A stretch of DNA of 64,000 nucleotides from Curtobacterium sp. MCBA15_012 (GCF_001864935.2 NZ_CP126267.1:3162001-3226000), one strand, 5' to 3'; positions 1-8,257 are shown, counted from the first letter of the stretch. Made by a program: numbers and translations. The notes: generated by a model from the letters alone, not told the origin.

Positions 1-132
1 GTCGATCCTGAGCTTGTCGTCGTCACCCCGCCGACGGGAGAGACCACGCCGGTGTCCTCGCCCGAGCTCTCCGACGACGACTGGTTCGCGCAGGCTGAGG
101 CGGACTCTGCCCGGTACGGCGGCCAGCCGTGA
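1..132 (+). CDS. C-terminal end of an unknown prophage protein (partial)
   Basis: Reading frame 1 is open from the window edge to a TGA at 130-132 and encodes 43 residues ending in an acidic, low-complexity tail (SDDDWFAQAEADSARYGGQP). The next gene starts with a GTG at 129 that overlaps this stop in a GTGA arrangement, the same coupling used through the rest of the early region. That is why I accept it as coding. The body of the protein is outside the window, so no function can be given. Confidence 0.6.
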   Translation, partial: VDPELVVVTPPTGETTPVSSPELSDDDWFAQAEADSARYGGQP

Positions 133-524
133 GCACGCAGGACATCGCTCGGATGGACACCGGCGAGATCGTCTCGTACGAGCCGGTCACGCCGCTCGAG
201 CTCGAGTTCATGATCCGTGAGCTCGGCGAGCGGCTCGAGCGGGCCGTGCCGGTGATGAAGGGGCTGTACAAGGCCCGCTACGACGCCGAGAGAGCACTCA
301 TCGAGGAGAAGGCGAAGGCGGTGCTCCGATCCGGGAAGGCGTCCGTCACCGAGAAGCGTGCCGAAGCCGACCTCGAGACCATGACGTTCCGCCGGGACGT
401 CGACGCGGCGAAGGAGACCCTCCACGCCGCGGAGGAGCTGCAGAAGGCACTCGCCGCCCGCCTCATGGGCCTGCAGAACATCAACAAGGTGCTCGGCCAG
501 GCGTACGGCGCCTCCCCGCGCTGA
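129..524 (+). CDS. Small charged helical phage protein, unknown function
   Basis: 131 residues with a GTG start overlapping the previous stop. After about 25 residues the protein is almost entirely predicted helix rich in Glu, Lys, Arg and Ala (for example LEFMIRELGERLERAVPVM and the stretch to residue 120), so it probably forms a coiled coil. It lies directly upstream of the DUF2303 gene, a position where actinophages often carry small uncharacterised early proteins. I do not recognise a domain with a defined function. Confidence 0.7.
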   Translation: MSTQDIARMDTGEIVSYEPVTPLELEFMIRELGERLERAVPVMKGLYKARYDAERALIEEKAKAVLRSGKASVTEKRAEADLETMTFRRDVDAAKETLHAAEELQKALAARLMGLQNINKVLGQAYGASPR

Positions 525-574
525 CCCACAGACCCCCGGCCGCCCGGCCGGTTCACCCCAGGAAGGGAAGACCC

Positions 575-952
575 ATGTCCAAGGACGAGACGCAGAAGAA
601 GCCCGGGAGCTTCGCCGCGTTCCTCGCGTCGACGAGACCGAAGACGGACCTCGAGCTGCACGAGGAGCTCACGAAGCTCGTCGCCGCGATCGAGGAGACG
701 GGGAAGGGCGGCACGATCACCCTCACCCTCGAGCTCAAGCCGATCGACGACGCCGTCAGCGCGCTCAAGGTCAACGACAAGATCACCGTCAAGCGGCCCG
801 AGAAGAACCGTCAGGGGTCGATCACGTACGTCGACCGAGACCACACCCTGTCGCGCCGCGACCCGTCGTCGATGCCCCTGTTCGACGACGACGACATCCG
901 CAACGCACCCGCCCACGACCCCGCTACCGGGGAGATCAAGGAGCTCGACTGA
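575..952 (+). CDS. Small phage early protein, unknown function
   Basis: 125 residues, ATG start with GGAAGGGAAG about 5 bases upstream. The middle (about residues 45-75) reads as beta strands (GGTITLTLELKPIDDAVSALK) and the C-terminus is acidic, with DDDDIR and GEIKELD. It ends two bases before the DUF2303 gene and is probably co-transcribed with it. Nothing visible gives an enzymatic role; a partner or DNA-mimic role for the acidic tail would be speculation. Confidence 0.7.
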   Translation: MSKDETQKKPGSFAAFLASTRPKTDLELHEELTKLVAAIEETGKGGTITLTLELKPIDDAVSALKVNDKITVKRPEKNRQGSITYVDRDHTLSRRDPSSMPLFDDDDIRNAPAHDPATGEIKELD

Positions 953-954
953 GC

Positions 955-1821
955 ATGACCGACTACACCGACACCCCCGAGGCCGCCGTCGTCGCGGACC
1001 TCGCCCGCCAGGCCGCCGGCGCGGAGACCCTCGACCCCGGCGCGGTCCTCGCCGTTCCGGGTCGCGACGGCAGCCTGCAGGTCGTCGACACCGACGCCTA
1101 CGCCGACTCGCCCCGGCACATCACCGCGGCTCGCGTCGTCGGCGACGCCGAGTCGTTCGTCCGGTACGTCGAGAAGCACGTCATCGACGGGCACACCGAG
1201 GTCTACGCCGACACCCCGACGTCGAACGTCATCGCCGTGCTCGACTCCCACGACGCATCGCAGGGCGGATGGCAGAAGCACACCGCGCGCCTCGAGCTGC
1301 GGCACACGAAGTCGTGGGAGGCGTGGACGAAGGTCGACGGGAAGCTGCTCGAGCAGACCGAGTTCGCCGAGTTCATCGAGCAGCAGGCCCTCGACGTCCG
1401 GAAGCCAGACACCGCGGTCCTCATCGAGCTCGCGCAGTCGTTCCAGGCGAAGACGTCCGTCGACTTCGAGGGCGGCGAGCGGCTCGACTCCGGGCAGGTG
1501 CGGCTCAACTACAAGGAGACCGTCTCCGCGCGCGCCGGCCAGAAGGGGCACATCGAGATCCCGACGGAGCTCGAGCTGCTGCTCCGCCCGTACATCGGCG
1601 GCCCCGTGTACCTCGTCGTCGCGCGGTTCCGGTACCGGCTCCGCGGGTCGCAGCTCGGTCTCGGGATCGTCCTGCAGCGCCCGCAGGAGATCCTCGACGC
1701 CGCGTTCGCCGACATCGTCACCGAGATCCGCGACGGGAAGACCGTCACGAAGGACGGCGAGACGACCCAGGTGCACGACGGCATCCCCGCGAGCGTGCCG
1801 GTCTTCTCCGGCCGCCCGTAG
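955..1821 (+). CDS. DUF2303 family protein (YfdQ-like)
   Basis: 288 residues. The central part, with RHITAARVVGDAESFVRYVEKH near residue 60 and VIAVLDSH near residue 90, followed by a helix-rich middle and the beta-rich segment ending in PVYLVVARFRYRL, matches the DUF2303/YfdQ family found in many prophages, including an E. coli one. The length fits the family. Its function is unknown; it is usually found in early regions near recombination or nuclease genes. Here it sits in the early operon, upstream of a PD-(D/E)XK nuclease. Confidence 0.8.
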   Translation: MTDYTDTPEAAVVADLARQAAGAETLDPGAVLAVPGRDGSLQVVDTDAYADSPRHITAARVVGDAESFVRYVEKHVIDGHTEVYADTPTSNVIAVLDSHDASQGGWQKHTARLELRHTKSWEAWTKVDGKLLEQTEFAEFIEQQALDVRKPDTAVLIELAQSFQAKTSVDFEGGERLDSGQVRLNYKETVSARAGQKGHIEIPTELELLLRPYIGGPVYLVVARFRYRLRGSQLGLGIVLQRPQEILDAAFADIVTEIRDGKTVTKDGETTQVHDGIPASVPVFSGRP

Positions 1822-1894
1822 CTCAGCCGGGGCGGTGACCTCTTGCACAGGCCACCGCCCCACCCACACTCCACCCCCTTGCGAGAGACACAGC

Positions 1895-2287
1895 ATGGAA
1901 CCCCAGGATCGCACGCCCACCAAGCGGCCCCGGCGCTCGAACAGCAGCGCCCGGAAGGCCGGCCAGATGTTCGAGCGCTCGGTCGCGGACTACCTCCGCG
2001 ACGAGCTCGACGACCGCATCGACATCCGCCCCAAGAACGGCCGCAACGACCGCGGCGACATCGGCGGCGTCCGCACCCCGCGCGGGGAGCGCGTCGTCAT
2101 CGAGTGCAAGAACCACCAGACGATGCGCCTGGGCCCGTGGCTGAACGAGGCCGAGCAGGAGCGCGGCAACGACGACGCCCGCATCGGTGTCGTCGTGCAC
2201 AAGCGGCACCGCACCGCGGCGCCGGGCGAGCAGTTCGTCACGATGACCCTCGCCGACCTCGTCTTGCTCCTGGACGGCACGGCATGA
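1895..2287 (+). CDS. PD-(D/E)XK nuclease, Holliday-junction-resolvase-like
   Basis: 130 residues. The core is GDIGG followed 13-15 residues later by VVIECKN, the acidic-D...E-x-K arrangement of PD-(D/E)XK nucleases, and after it a helix with Trp and Gln (GPWLNEAEQER) and a VVVHKR strand. Size and layout resemble Hjc-type resolvases and small phage nucleases. I chose ATG 1895 over upstream starts because the upstream extension is Pro/His-rich and the N-terminus becomes compact and basic. The stop overlaps the ATG of the methyltransferase (ATGA), so the two are translationally coupled. It might process replication or packaging intermediates, or be the endonuclease partner of the methyltransferase. 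Confidence 0.7.
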   Translation: MEPQDRTPTKRPRRSNSSARKAGQMFERSVADYLRDELDDRIDIRPKNGRNDRGDIGGVRTPRGERVVIECKNHQTMRLGPWLNEAEQERGNDDARIGVVVHKRHRTAAPGEQFVTMTLADLVLLLDGTA

Positions 2288-3516
2288 TCGCCCCGCGCAT
2301 CGGCTCGCTGTTCAGCGGCTACGGCGGCCTCGACCTCGGCGTGCAGCAGGTGCTCGGCGGCAACGTCGCGTGGCACGTCGAGTTCGACGCGGCACCGTCG
2401 GCGATCCTCGAGCACCACTGGCCGGACGTTCCGAACTACGGCGACGTGACGGCGGTCGACTGGTGGTCGCCGGAGGTCGAGCGGGTCGACGTCCTCACGG
2501 GCGGGTTCCCGTGCCAGGACGTCTCCCTCGCTGGCCTCCGCCGAGGACTCCGCGACGGTACCCGCTCCGGTCTGTGGTCGGAGTTCGCCCGGGCGATCGA
2601 CGCGCTGCGGCCGTCGCTCGTCGTCATCGAGAACGTGAGAGGACTGCTCAGTGCAACGGCTGATCGGCAGATGGAATCGAGCCCGTGGGGTGTGGGAGAC
2701 CGACACGATGGACCTGCTCTCCGAGCACTCGGAGCCGTTCTCGGCGACCTGGCCGAGCTCGGGTACGACGCGGAGTGGTGTGGCGTTCGAGCTGCCGACG
2801 CCGGTGCTCCCCACGGCCGGTACCGCGTCTTCGTCGTCGCCCGTCCTTCCGACGCCAGTGACCTCGGATGGTCGGGGCATCGGGGTGCACGGGCAGGGCG
2901 GTCAGGATCTGCGGACCACGATCGCGCTGCTGAAGACGCCGCTGTCGAACCTCGGGGAGAACGGTGGCTCGCAGCATCCGGACAAGCGCCGAGCAGGAGG
3001 ACACGGGCCGACGCTGGCGGACGAGGTGGAACACCTGCTGCCGACACCGACCACGATGGGTGGCGGCGGGAAGACACGGTCGGGCGACCGGGGTGGCGAG
3101 CTGCTGCTCCCGGGAGTCGTGGAGACGCTGCTGCCGACTCCCGCGACGCACGACTCAGGGAACACCCCGGAGAACCATCTGCGGAAGAAGCCAGGGCGCT
3201 CGGTGGTGACGTCGCTGCAGGTGCTGGTCGACCACGACTTGATCGCGACTGGGGGCCGTATCGTCCCGCCGTCGAGCGCTGGGAGCGTGTCACCGGACGA
3301 GTAGCACCTGCACCGACGAACCCGGACGGTCGGGGCGGCTCTCATCGTCTCGCCCCCGAGTTCGTCGAGTGGATGATGGGCCTCCCTGCCGGCCACGTCA
3401 CCGGAGCCCCGATCACCCGAGCGCAGCAGCTCAAGGCGCTCGGCAACGGCGTCGTCCCGCAGCAGGCGGCCCTCGCAGTGCGCACGCTGCTCGAGCGTCG
3501 GGCGGTGGCGGCGTGA
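2284..3516 (+). CDS. DNA (cytosine-5) methyltransferase
   Basis: 410 residues. SAM-binding motif I is SLFSGYGGLDLGV (residues 8-20). The catalytic loop is GGFPCQDVS with Cys77, motif VI is IENVRG (115-120), and APHGRYRVFVVA (175-186) is the motif VIII strand. The C-terminal motif IX/X region is LKALGNGVVPQQAA. Between about 190 and 345 is an Arg/Ala/Asp-rich segment of low complexity where the target-recognition domain should lie. It overlaps the nuclease upstream and the HNH gene downstream by 4 bases each. It probably methylates phage or host DNA, either as protection against host restriction or as part of a small restriction-like cassette. The variable segment overlaps a second long ORF (2651-3304). 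Confidence 0.88.
   Translation: MIAPRIGSLFSGYGGLDLGVQQVLGGNVAWHVEFDAAPSAILEHHWPDVPNYGDVTAVDWWSPEVERVDVLTGGFPCQDVSLAGLRRGLRDGTRSGLWSEFARAIDALRPSLVVIENVRGLLSATADRQMESSPWGVGDRHDGPALRALGAVLGDLAELGYDAEWCGVRAADAGAPHGRYRVFVVARPSDASDLGWSGHRGARAGRSGSADHDRAAEDAAVEPRGERWLAASGQAPSRRTRADAGGRGGTPAADTDHDGWRREDTVGRPGWRAAAPGSRGDAAADSRDARLREHPGEPSAEEARALGGDVAAGAGRPRLDRDWGPYRPAVERWERVTGRVAPAPTNPDGRGGSHRLAPEFVEWMMGLPAGHVTGAPITRAQQLKALGNGVVPQQAALAVRTLLERRAVAA
2651..3304 (+). CDS. Overlapping ORF nested in the methyltransferase gene, LPTP-rich protein (uncertain)
   Basis: A 217-codon ORF lies in frame 2 inside the frame 1 methyltransferase gene, from a GTG at 2651. It encodes a WETDTMDLLSEHSEPFSATW segment and then repeated blocks built on LPTP (PVLPTP, LLPTPTTMGGG, LLPTPATHDSGNTPE) and a QHPDKRRAGGHGPTLADEV segment. 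From memory, proteins with these blocks are annotated in other phage genomes, often near methylases; I could not search. It may be a true overlapping gene, or only the +1 reading of repeated Ala-Asp codons in the methyltransferase. No good ribosome binding site is seen before the GTG. Confidence 0.3.
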   Translation: MQRLIGRWNRARGVWETDTMDLLSEHSEPFSATWPSSGTTRSGVAFELPTPVLPTAGTASSSSPVLPTPVTSDGRGIGVHGQGGQDLRTTIALLKTPLSNLGENGGSQHPDKRRAGGHGPTLADEVEHLLPTPTTMGGGGKTRSGDRGGELLLPGVVETLLPTPATHDSGNTPENHLRKKPGRSVVTSLQVLVDHDLIATGGRIVPPSSAGSVSPDE

Positions 3517-3917
3517 TTGGGCCGAAGGTCGACCGCGCGTCGGAGGCAGAGGAGCAGCGCGCCTACGAGGTCGTGACCGAGCGCGACGAGCAGCAGTGCC
3601 AGCGGTGCTGGCGCGGCGGCGTCGCGCAGCGGGACCACCGGAAGAACCGCTCGCAGGGCGGCCGGACGGCGGCGTCGAACCTGCACCTGTTGTGTCCCGA
3701 GTGCCACCTCTGGAAGACGGACCACCCCGTCGAAGCGGCACGCGACGGCTGGGGGGTGCCGGGCTGGGCTGATCCGGCCGAGTTCCCCGCCCGCCGGTGG
3801 CTGCGGACGGCCGTCGGGACGCTCCGGCAGGCGTGGGTCCTCTACGACGACGCCGGCACGTGGACCGAGATCAGCGCCGAGCAGGCGCTCCGACGAATGG
3901 AAGGAGGTGCGAGGTGA
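3513..3917 (+). CDS. HNH endonuclease
   Basis: 134 residues from a GTG that overlaps the methyltransferase stop (GTGA). A beta-beta-alpha metal finger is visible: CQRC, then the catalytic DHRKNRSQGG, then NLHLLCPECH. The two CxxC pairs would bind structural zinc and the His of DH and the later Asn/His would form the active site. The C-terminal 60 residues are a Trp-rich tail. Phage HNH proteins act as nicking enzymes in packaging or as free-standing nucleases. This one is far from the terminase, and tightly coupled to the methyltransferase. Confidence 0.82.
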   Translation: MIGPKVDRASEAEEQRAYEVVTERDEQQCQRCWRGGVAQRDHRKNRSQGGRTAASNLHLLCPECHLWKTDHPVEAARDGWGVPGWADPAEFPARRWLRTAVGTLRQAWVLYDDAGTWTEISAEQALRRMEGGAR

Positions 3918-4675
3918 GCAGACGGCGTGACCCTGGGAAGGACGATCGGCTGTTCGTGCAGCTCGCGCTCGACTTCGACGACAACCCGAAGATCCGCCCG
4001 CTGTCCGACAAGGCGTTCCGCACGCTCGTGCAGCTCCTCCTCTACTCGGCGAAGGCGGGCACGGACGGCCGGATCGACCCGGCCCTGTTCCGGACGTTCG
4101 GTACGCCGAAGGCGCGCACGGAGCTGCTGACGAACCACCCGACGCGGCCGTCCGTGTCGGAGCGGGACGGGGCGTTCTGGCTGCACCACTTCGAGCGGCA
4201 CAACCGGACGGTCGCGGAGATCGAAGAGCTGTCGAAGAAGCGCGCGGACGCCGGGTCGAAGGGCGGCCAGGCGAAGGCAACCGGCAAGCAAGATGCCAAG
4301 CAAGTGCTACAGCAAACCGGTGGCTCGATGCCCCCCAGAAGTCCAGATCCTCAGATCACAGATACCAGAAGTGACCAAGACTCCTCGTCGTCCGTCCAGT
4401 TGGTAGACGCGAGCCGGTACGGGACGGACGACGAGCTCAACGCGCAGGCCATCCGATCGTTCGGGTACCTCGAACTCGAGGACTTCCCGCGGGTGCGGTC
4501 GGAGATCGCGAAGGCGACGGGGCGCATCCCGACGCCGCTGCAGGTCACGCAGATCGCGCAGACGATCCTCGCTCGGGGTGGCGCGAAGCGGTCGCCGACG
4601 GGCTACGTGCTCGCGTCGATCCGGGCGGACTGGGCGGAGTGGCAGCAGTGGCTCGACTCGGCGGCGGCATCGTGA
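3914..4675 (+). CDS. Putative phage replication/DNA-binding protein (replisome-organizer-like)
   Basis: 253 residues, GTG start with a perfect AAGGAGGT at 3901-3908, inside the end of the HNH gene. The N-terminal 100 residues (FVQLALDFDDNPKIRPLSDK and the following helices) resemble the winged-helix half of phage replication initiators, and the C-terminal 80 residues form a helical domain. They are joined by a Gln/Ser-rich linker (about 125-160). The linker DNA (4290-4410) is visibly less GC-rich than its surroundings. The two-domain layout, with a linker and a position close to SSB, suggests a replication initiator; the family assignment is inferred. Confidence 0.5.
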   Translation: MSRRRDPGKDDRLFVQLALDFDDNPKIRPLSDKAFRTLVQLLLYSAKAGTDGRIDPALFRTFGTPKARTELLTNHPTRPSVSERDGAFWLHHFERHNRTVAEIEELSKKRADAGSKGGQAKATGKQDAKQVLQQTGGSMPPRSPDPQITDTRSDQDSSSSVQLVDASRYGTDDELNAQAIRSFGYLELEDFPRVRSEIAKATGRIPTPLQVTQIAQTILARGGAKRSPTGYVLASIRADWAEWQQWLDSAAAS

Positions 4676-4971
4676 TCGCCCCGGACTGGGACGTGTTCGT
4701 CGCGTCGCTCGACGTCGTGGAGCTCCTCAGCGAGGTTCCGGGCGGCCGTCGCGACCGGGCAATGCGGGTCGTGCACGAAGCCCGGAAGCGCGAGCGGGAG
4801 CACCCGCTCGATCGCGACGACTGGACGCGGGCTCTGGCTGAGGCGGCCGAGTGGAACCACCGCGAGGCGAACCGGAAGCGGTCGCAGCGCATCGAGAACG
4901 AGCGGCGCCGAGCGCGCGCCGCGAGCAGCAGGGCGGCACGAGCCGCATCACCGAGAGGACACGCAGCATGA
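4672..4971 (+). CDS. Small phage protein, unknown
   Basis: 99 residues from a GTG overlapping the previous stop. The N-terminus ([20 protein letters not shown]) is mixed and the rest is strongly basic and helical ([20 protein letters not shown]). The preceding frame is open upstream, but the GTGA overlap favours this start. It may bind nucleic acid through the basic tail. No domain recognised. Confidence 0.65.
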   Translation: MIAPDWDVFVASLDVVELLSEVPGGRRDRAMRVVHEARKREREHPLDRDDWTRALAEAAEWNHREANRKRSQRIENERRRARAASSRAARAASPRGHAA

Positions 4972-5270
4972 CCGACAAGACCGTGAAGGCCACCGCCTTC
5001 CTGCAGATCGAGCCCGAATGGCCGAGCTACCTCGGCGCGGGGGACCGCGACAACCCCGCCAGCGTCCGCGGCGCGAAGGTCGTGGCGGTGACGCAGCGCC
5101 GCTCCCCGAAGCCGCGCACCGGTGTCCTCGAGGTCGCCGTCACCGTCGAGATCCCCGCGAGCGCGTTCGTGCCCCTGCGCCCGGAGGCGACCATCGTCAT
5201 CCCGGCGGACCTGACGATCGCGCACCCCGTCGTCGTCGAGGCGACCGACCCGAACGAGGGCGCGCGCTGA
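4968..5270 (+). CDS. Small phage protein, unknown
   Basis: 100 residues; ATG overlaps the previous stop (ATGA) and its own stop overlaps the SSB start. The sequence is beta-rich ([37 protein letters not shown]), consistent with a small beta-barrel or sandwich. The position immediately before SSB suggests a role in DNA replication or recombination, but nothing in the sequence proves it. Confidence 0.68.
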   Translation: MTDKTVKATAFLQIEPEWPSYLGAGDRDNPASVRGAKVVAVTQRRSPKPRTGVLEVAVTVEIPASAFVPLRPEATIVIPADLTIAHPVVVEATDPNEGAR

Positions 5271-5830
5271 TGGCCGGGGAGACCGTCATCACCGTCGTCG
5301 GCAACCTCACCGCCGACCCCGAGCTGCGGTACACGCAGAACGGGCTCGCGGTCGTGAACTTCACGATCGCGAGCACCCCGCGGACGCTGAACCGGCAGAC
5401 GAACGAGTGGGTCGACGGCGATGCGCTGTTCCTCCGCGCGTCCGCCTGGCGGGAGTTTGCCGAGCACATCGCCGGCAGCCTCACGAAGGGCGCTCGCGTC
5501 ATCGCGCAGGGGCGGCTCCGGCAGCGGAGCTACCAGGACCGTGACGGGCAGCAGCGCACGAGCATCGAGCTCGAGGTCGACGAGATCGGCCCGTCGCTTC
5601 GCTACGCGACCGCGCAGGTCGTCCGGGCGGCGCGCGGCGGGAACGGCGGCGCGACCGGAGGCGGCCAGCAGCCCGGGGCGCACTACGGGCAGCAGGTCGA
5701 CCACTCGGCCACGGGCCACGCGTACCAGGGCAACGCCTGGCCCGCGGACCAGGCGGGCCAGCAAGGCGGTGCTCAGGGGCAGGACGTGTGGACCGGGCAG
5801 CAGTCCTTCGACGACGAGACGCCGTTCTGA
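5270..5830 (+). CDS. ssb: Single-stranded DNA-binding protein (phage SSB)
   Basis: 186 residues. The OB-fold domain spans about residues 1-115: [28 protein letters not shown], the [14 protein letters not shown] strand-helix and [20 protein letters not shown] are standard bacterial-type SSB blocks. A Gly/Gln-rich linker follows, ending in the acidic tip DDETPF that recruits partner proteins. It should coat ssDNA during phage replication. It is coupled by overlap on both sides. A chromosomal SSB is presumably elsewhere. Confidence 0.95.
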   Translation: MAGETVITVVGNLTADPELRYTQNGLAVVNFTIASTPRTLNRQTNEWVDGDALFLRASAWREFAEHIAGSLTKGARVIAQGRLRQRSYQDRDGQQRTSIELEVDEIGPSLRYATAQVVRAARGGNGGATGGGQQPGAHYGQQVDHSATGHAYQGNAWPADQAGQQGGAQGQDVWTGQQSFDDETPF

Positions 5831-5970
5831 TGCCGCTCACGCAGGGCAACGACACCGGCGGCTACGACTACGGCGACCCGAAGTCCCCGAGCTACTTCAT
5901 CGCGGCCGAGCAGCGGGCCGCCCGCGCACGACAGCTCCGCGAGGAGCACGACATCAGGAGAGACCAGTGA
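5830..5970 (+). CDS. 46-residue phage protein, unknown
   Basis: ATG overlaps the SSB stop and the stop overlaps the next GTG. The N-terminal half is Gly/Tyr/Asp-rich (GNDTGGYDYGDPKSPSY) and the C-terminal half is a charged helix. Tight coupling to SSB and the following gene is the main support for expression. Confidence 0.55.
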   Translation: MPLTQGNDTGGYDYGDPKSPSYFIAAEQRAARARQLREEHDIRRDQ

Positions 5971-6932
5971 CGACCACCGACACCTACGACGCCGACACCG
6001 TCGAGCTCGCGTCGGCCCGAGCGCGTATCGCGCTCGTCTCCGCCGCGGAACTCGTCGAGCACGTCCTCGCTCACCGCATGCCGGCCCGCGCGGTCCCCGA
6101 CGGGCAGCCCGGCGTCCCGATGGAGTCCCGCACCGCGGCGATCCCCGGGAACACGACCGCAGTCGACGACGCCGACGCGATCTACGCCGAGCTCACGAAG
6201 TGGGTGCGGTTCTGGGCAGGGGCGCTGCGGATCAGCACCGCGAAGCTCCGCATCCGCCGGCAGTGGGCGACCGACACCGGCCGCCCCCTCGGGTTCACCG
6301 CCGACGTCGACCCCGGCGACGCGAGGACTGCAGTCCGGGACGTCGCCGGGTGGCTGCTCGCCGAGCACGACCACATCGGCCGCAGCATCGGCGCGACGGA
6401 CTACTTCGGCGACGTCGCCCGACTCATCGAGACCGTCGAGTCCCGGTTCCCCGCCGAGGCTCGGCCGGCACGCCCGCACTGGCAGCGGCAGTGCCCGATC
6501 TGCGGCCGCCTCGGCGTCACGACCGTGTGGGAGCCCGGCGCCGACGTCCGCGACGTCCGCGTCTGGTGCGAGGGCTGCTCCACCGTCCTCGTGTCCACCT
6601 CCGCCGACGGCGAGATCCGCACCACCGACCGGCTCCCCCGCAGCCGCGACCACGTCAACCCGGGCGACATCCTCCCCGCTCGGAAGCTGGTCGCCATCGT
6701 CCGGCAGATCGCCGCCGGCACCACCGTCCCCGAGGTCGAGAACCCCGAGGTCGGCACCCCGCACGTCGGCCGCTGCGCAGCATCCGGCGTCGACCCCACC
6801 GAGCCCAGCGACGGTGGGCAGCGCGTCTGGCAGTGCGTCCGACGCCAGGGACACCAGGGCGCGCACCGCGTGTCCCGCACCGAGCAGCCCGCGCTCGTGT
6901 GGAGCCGCGAACCCGAAGGAGCATCCGCGTGA
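5967..6932 (+). CDS. Zinc-ribbon phage protein, unknown function
   Basis: 321 residues from a GTG overlapping the previous stop. The N-terminal 160 residues are helical. A four-Cys zinc ribbon then follows: CPICG and, about 25 residues on, CEGC. The C-terminus has two further isolated Cys residues near CVRRQGHQGAHR. Proteins with this layout are frequent in actinophage early regions and are annotated only as hypothetical. The ribbon suggests nucleic-acid or protein binding. Confidence 0.75.
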   Translation: MTTTDTYDADTVELASARARIALVSAAELVEHVLAHRMPARAVPDGQPGVPMESRTAAIPGNTTAVDDADAIYAELTKWVRFWAGALRISTAKLRIRRQWATDTGRPLGFTADVDPGDARTAVRDVAGWLLAEHDHIGRSIGATDYFGDVARLIETVESRFPAEARPARPHWQRQCPICGRLGVTTVWEPGADVRDVRVWCEGCSTVLVSTSADGEIRTTDRLPRSRDHVNPGDILPARKLVAIVRQIAAGTTVPEVENPEVGTPHVGRCAASGVDPTEPSDGGQRVWQCVRRQGHQGAHRVSRTEQPALVWSREPEGASA

Positions 6933-7477
6933 CCGACACCCTCCGCACGTTCGTCCTCGACGAGGTGAACGGCATGATCGACTCGCTCGACGAGACCGCG
7001 ACGCACGAGGACATGGGGCGCGTGCTGCTTGAGCTCCGCGACGCCGTCCGGGACGGCACGTGGCAGCCGACCCCGACCGCCGAGCCGGACGACGAAGAAA
7101 CCGATGACGAGGAGTTCTGCGCCCGTTGCTACGCGGGTGTGGACAGCAGCGAGCACCACGAGAAGTGCGTCGTCACCGGGCATGCCGAGGATGGCGAGAG
7201 TGCCACCGAGCCGCCCCGCCTGACGTTGAGCGAGGACGTGGCCGAAGCGCAGGCACTGCTCGACGAGGCCATGACCGAGCCGTGCCGCACCGAGGACATG
7301 GCACCGAGGACGACGTTCGATCATCCGACGCGCTGGGAGGTCGGTCACGGCAGCGGCTCGCCAGTTCGCATCAGCGTCCACATGGTTAGCGCCGTCGGTA
7401 TCGACTACCTCGACGAACTCGACCTATCGCGGGTCAGCAACCTGACCCCGCCGCCGGAGGGAGACGACCGTGGCTGA
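6929..7477 (+). CDS. Small phage protein with Cys/His cluster
   Basis: 182 residues from a GTG that overlaps the previous stop. Residues about 1-45 are helical, then comes an acidic linker (EPDDEETDDEEF) and a Cys/His group: CARCY, HHEKC and a later Cys. This could bind zinc but is not a recognised finger. The C-terminal 50 residues are beta-rich. It overlaps the following gene by 8 bases. Confidence 0.65.
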   Translation: MTDTLRTFVLDEVNGMIDSLDETATHEDMGRVLLELRDAVRDGTWQPTPTAEPDDEETDDEEFCARCYAGVDSSEHHEKCVVTGHAEDGESATEPPRLTLSEDVAEAQALLDEAMTEPCRTEDMAPRTTFDHPTRWEVGHGSGSPVRISVHMVSAVGIDYLDELDLSRVSNLTPPPEGDDRG

Positions 7478-7991
7478 CAACGGCCTGCCGCGCTTCCGGA
7501 GCGTCGAGGAAGCCCGGGACGCCCTCCTGGGAGTCATCAAGGGCGGCAACACGACCGCCGCCATGCCCGACCGTTTCGAGTCGAGCACCCCGTCGACCGA
7601 GCACGTGCGCGCGGTGTACGCCGGCCAGCACGGCGCCATCCTCGTCGAGGAGCACCGCCGCGAGTTCGACCGGTGGCTCGCCGAGCACGACCGAGAGAAG
7701 ATGACCCCCATGACGGACACCAACTGGGACGAGCTGCCCTGGATCGAGCGAGCGACGATCGTCACGACCGAGAGCCTGTGGCGAGACGCCGGCACCCGCT
7801 TGACCTACGCTGCTGAGTCCGCACGGAACCCGGCGGACACGCGAGTGTCGTCGAGGACGCTCACCCACCACGAGGGGCGCGTGCAGGGCCGGTACGCCGA
7901 TCTCGGCGAGGTCTCGTCGGACGGGCACACCGTGACGACCCGGGTGTCGACGCCGAAGGTGGCGAGCCGCTGGGTCGACGAGCCGCGGTGA
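7470..7991 (+). CDS. Phage protein, unknown
   Basis: 173 residues with a GTG start preceded by GGAGGGAG inside the upstream gene. No domain recognised. The N-terminus is a helix-forming RFRSVEEARDALLGVIKGG segment, and the remainder is mixed polar sequence. It overlaps the downstream HTH gene by 4 bases (GTGA). Confidence 0.65.
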   Translation: MADNGLPRFRSVEEARDALLGVIKGGNTTAAMPDRFESSTPSTEHVRAVYAGQHGAILVEEHRREFDRWLAEHDREKMTPMTDTNWDELPWIERATIVTTESLWRDAGTRLTYAAESARNPADTRVSSRTLTHHEGRVQGRYADLGEVSSDGHTVTTRVSTPKVASRWVDEPR

Positions 7992-8194
7992 CCGGGCTCG
8001 ACCCCAAGCGACTCATCACCCTTCGCGCCGCCGAGAAGCTCGTCGGCCGCTCCCGCCGCACCCTGCTCGCCTGGCAGGGCGACGGGATGCCGACTGAGCT
8101 CCTCGGCGGGGTTCGGCACGTCCGCGTCTGCGACCTCCTCGAGTGGCAGCGCACGAGGGGTCGCCGCCACGGCCGCGCCCGCGACTACCTGTGA
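7988..8194 (+). CDS. Small helix-turn-helix DNA-binding protein
   Basis: 68 residues. LITLRAAEKLVGRSRRTLLAWQ followed by GGVRHVRVCDLLEWQ is the pattern of MerR-like/HTH_17 domains, where the first helices read DNA and the wing ends in a DLxxWxR segment. Excisionases, small terminase-like proteins and regulators share this fold. It is the last gene of the left-hand operon and is followed by a hairpin, so it may regulate the switch to the late genes. Confidence 0.65.
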   Translation: MTGLDPKRLITLRAAEKLVGRSRRTLLAWQGDGMPTELLGGVRHVRVCDLLEWQRTRGRRHGRARDYL

Positions 8195-8257
8195 CACCCG
8201 AACGGGGTACGCCTCAACTGCACCCCCTGGGTGATATGCTTCGCATGCATCACGACT

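Noticed and set aside
811..1923. 370-codon minus-strand ORF over the DUF2303 gene
   Set aside because: Antisense of a gene with recognisable family sequence. The product is Leu/Arg/Asp/Val-rich noise.
1843..2283. Upstream extension of the methyltransferase frame to 1843
   Set aside because: This part is the shadow of the PD-(D/E)XK nuclease; the true start ATG 2284 overlaps the nuclease stop and begins right before motif I.
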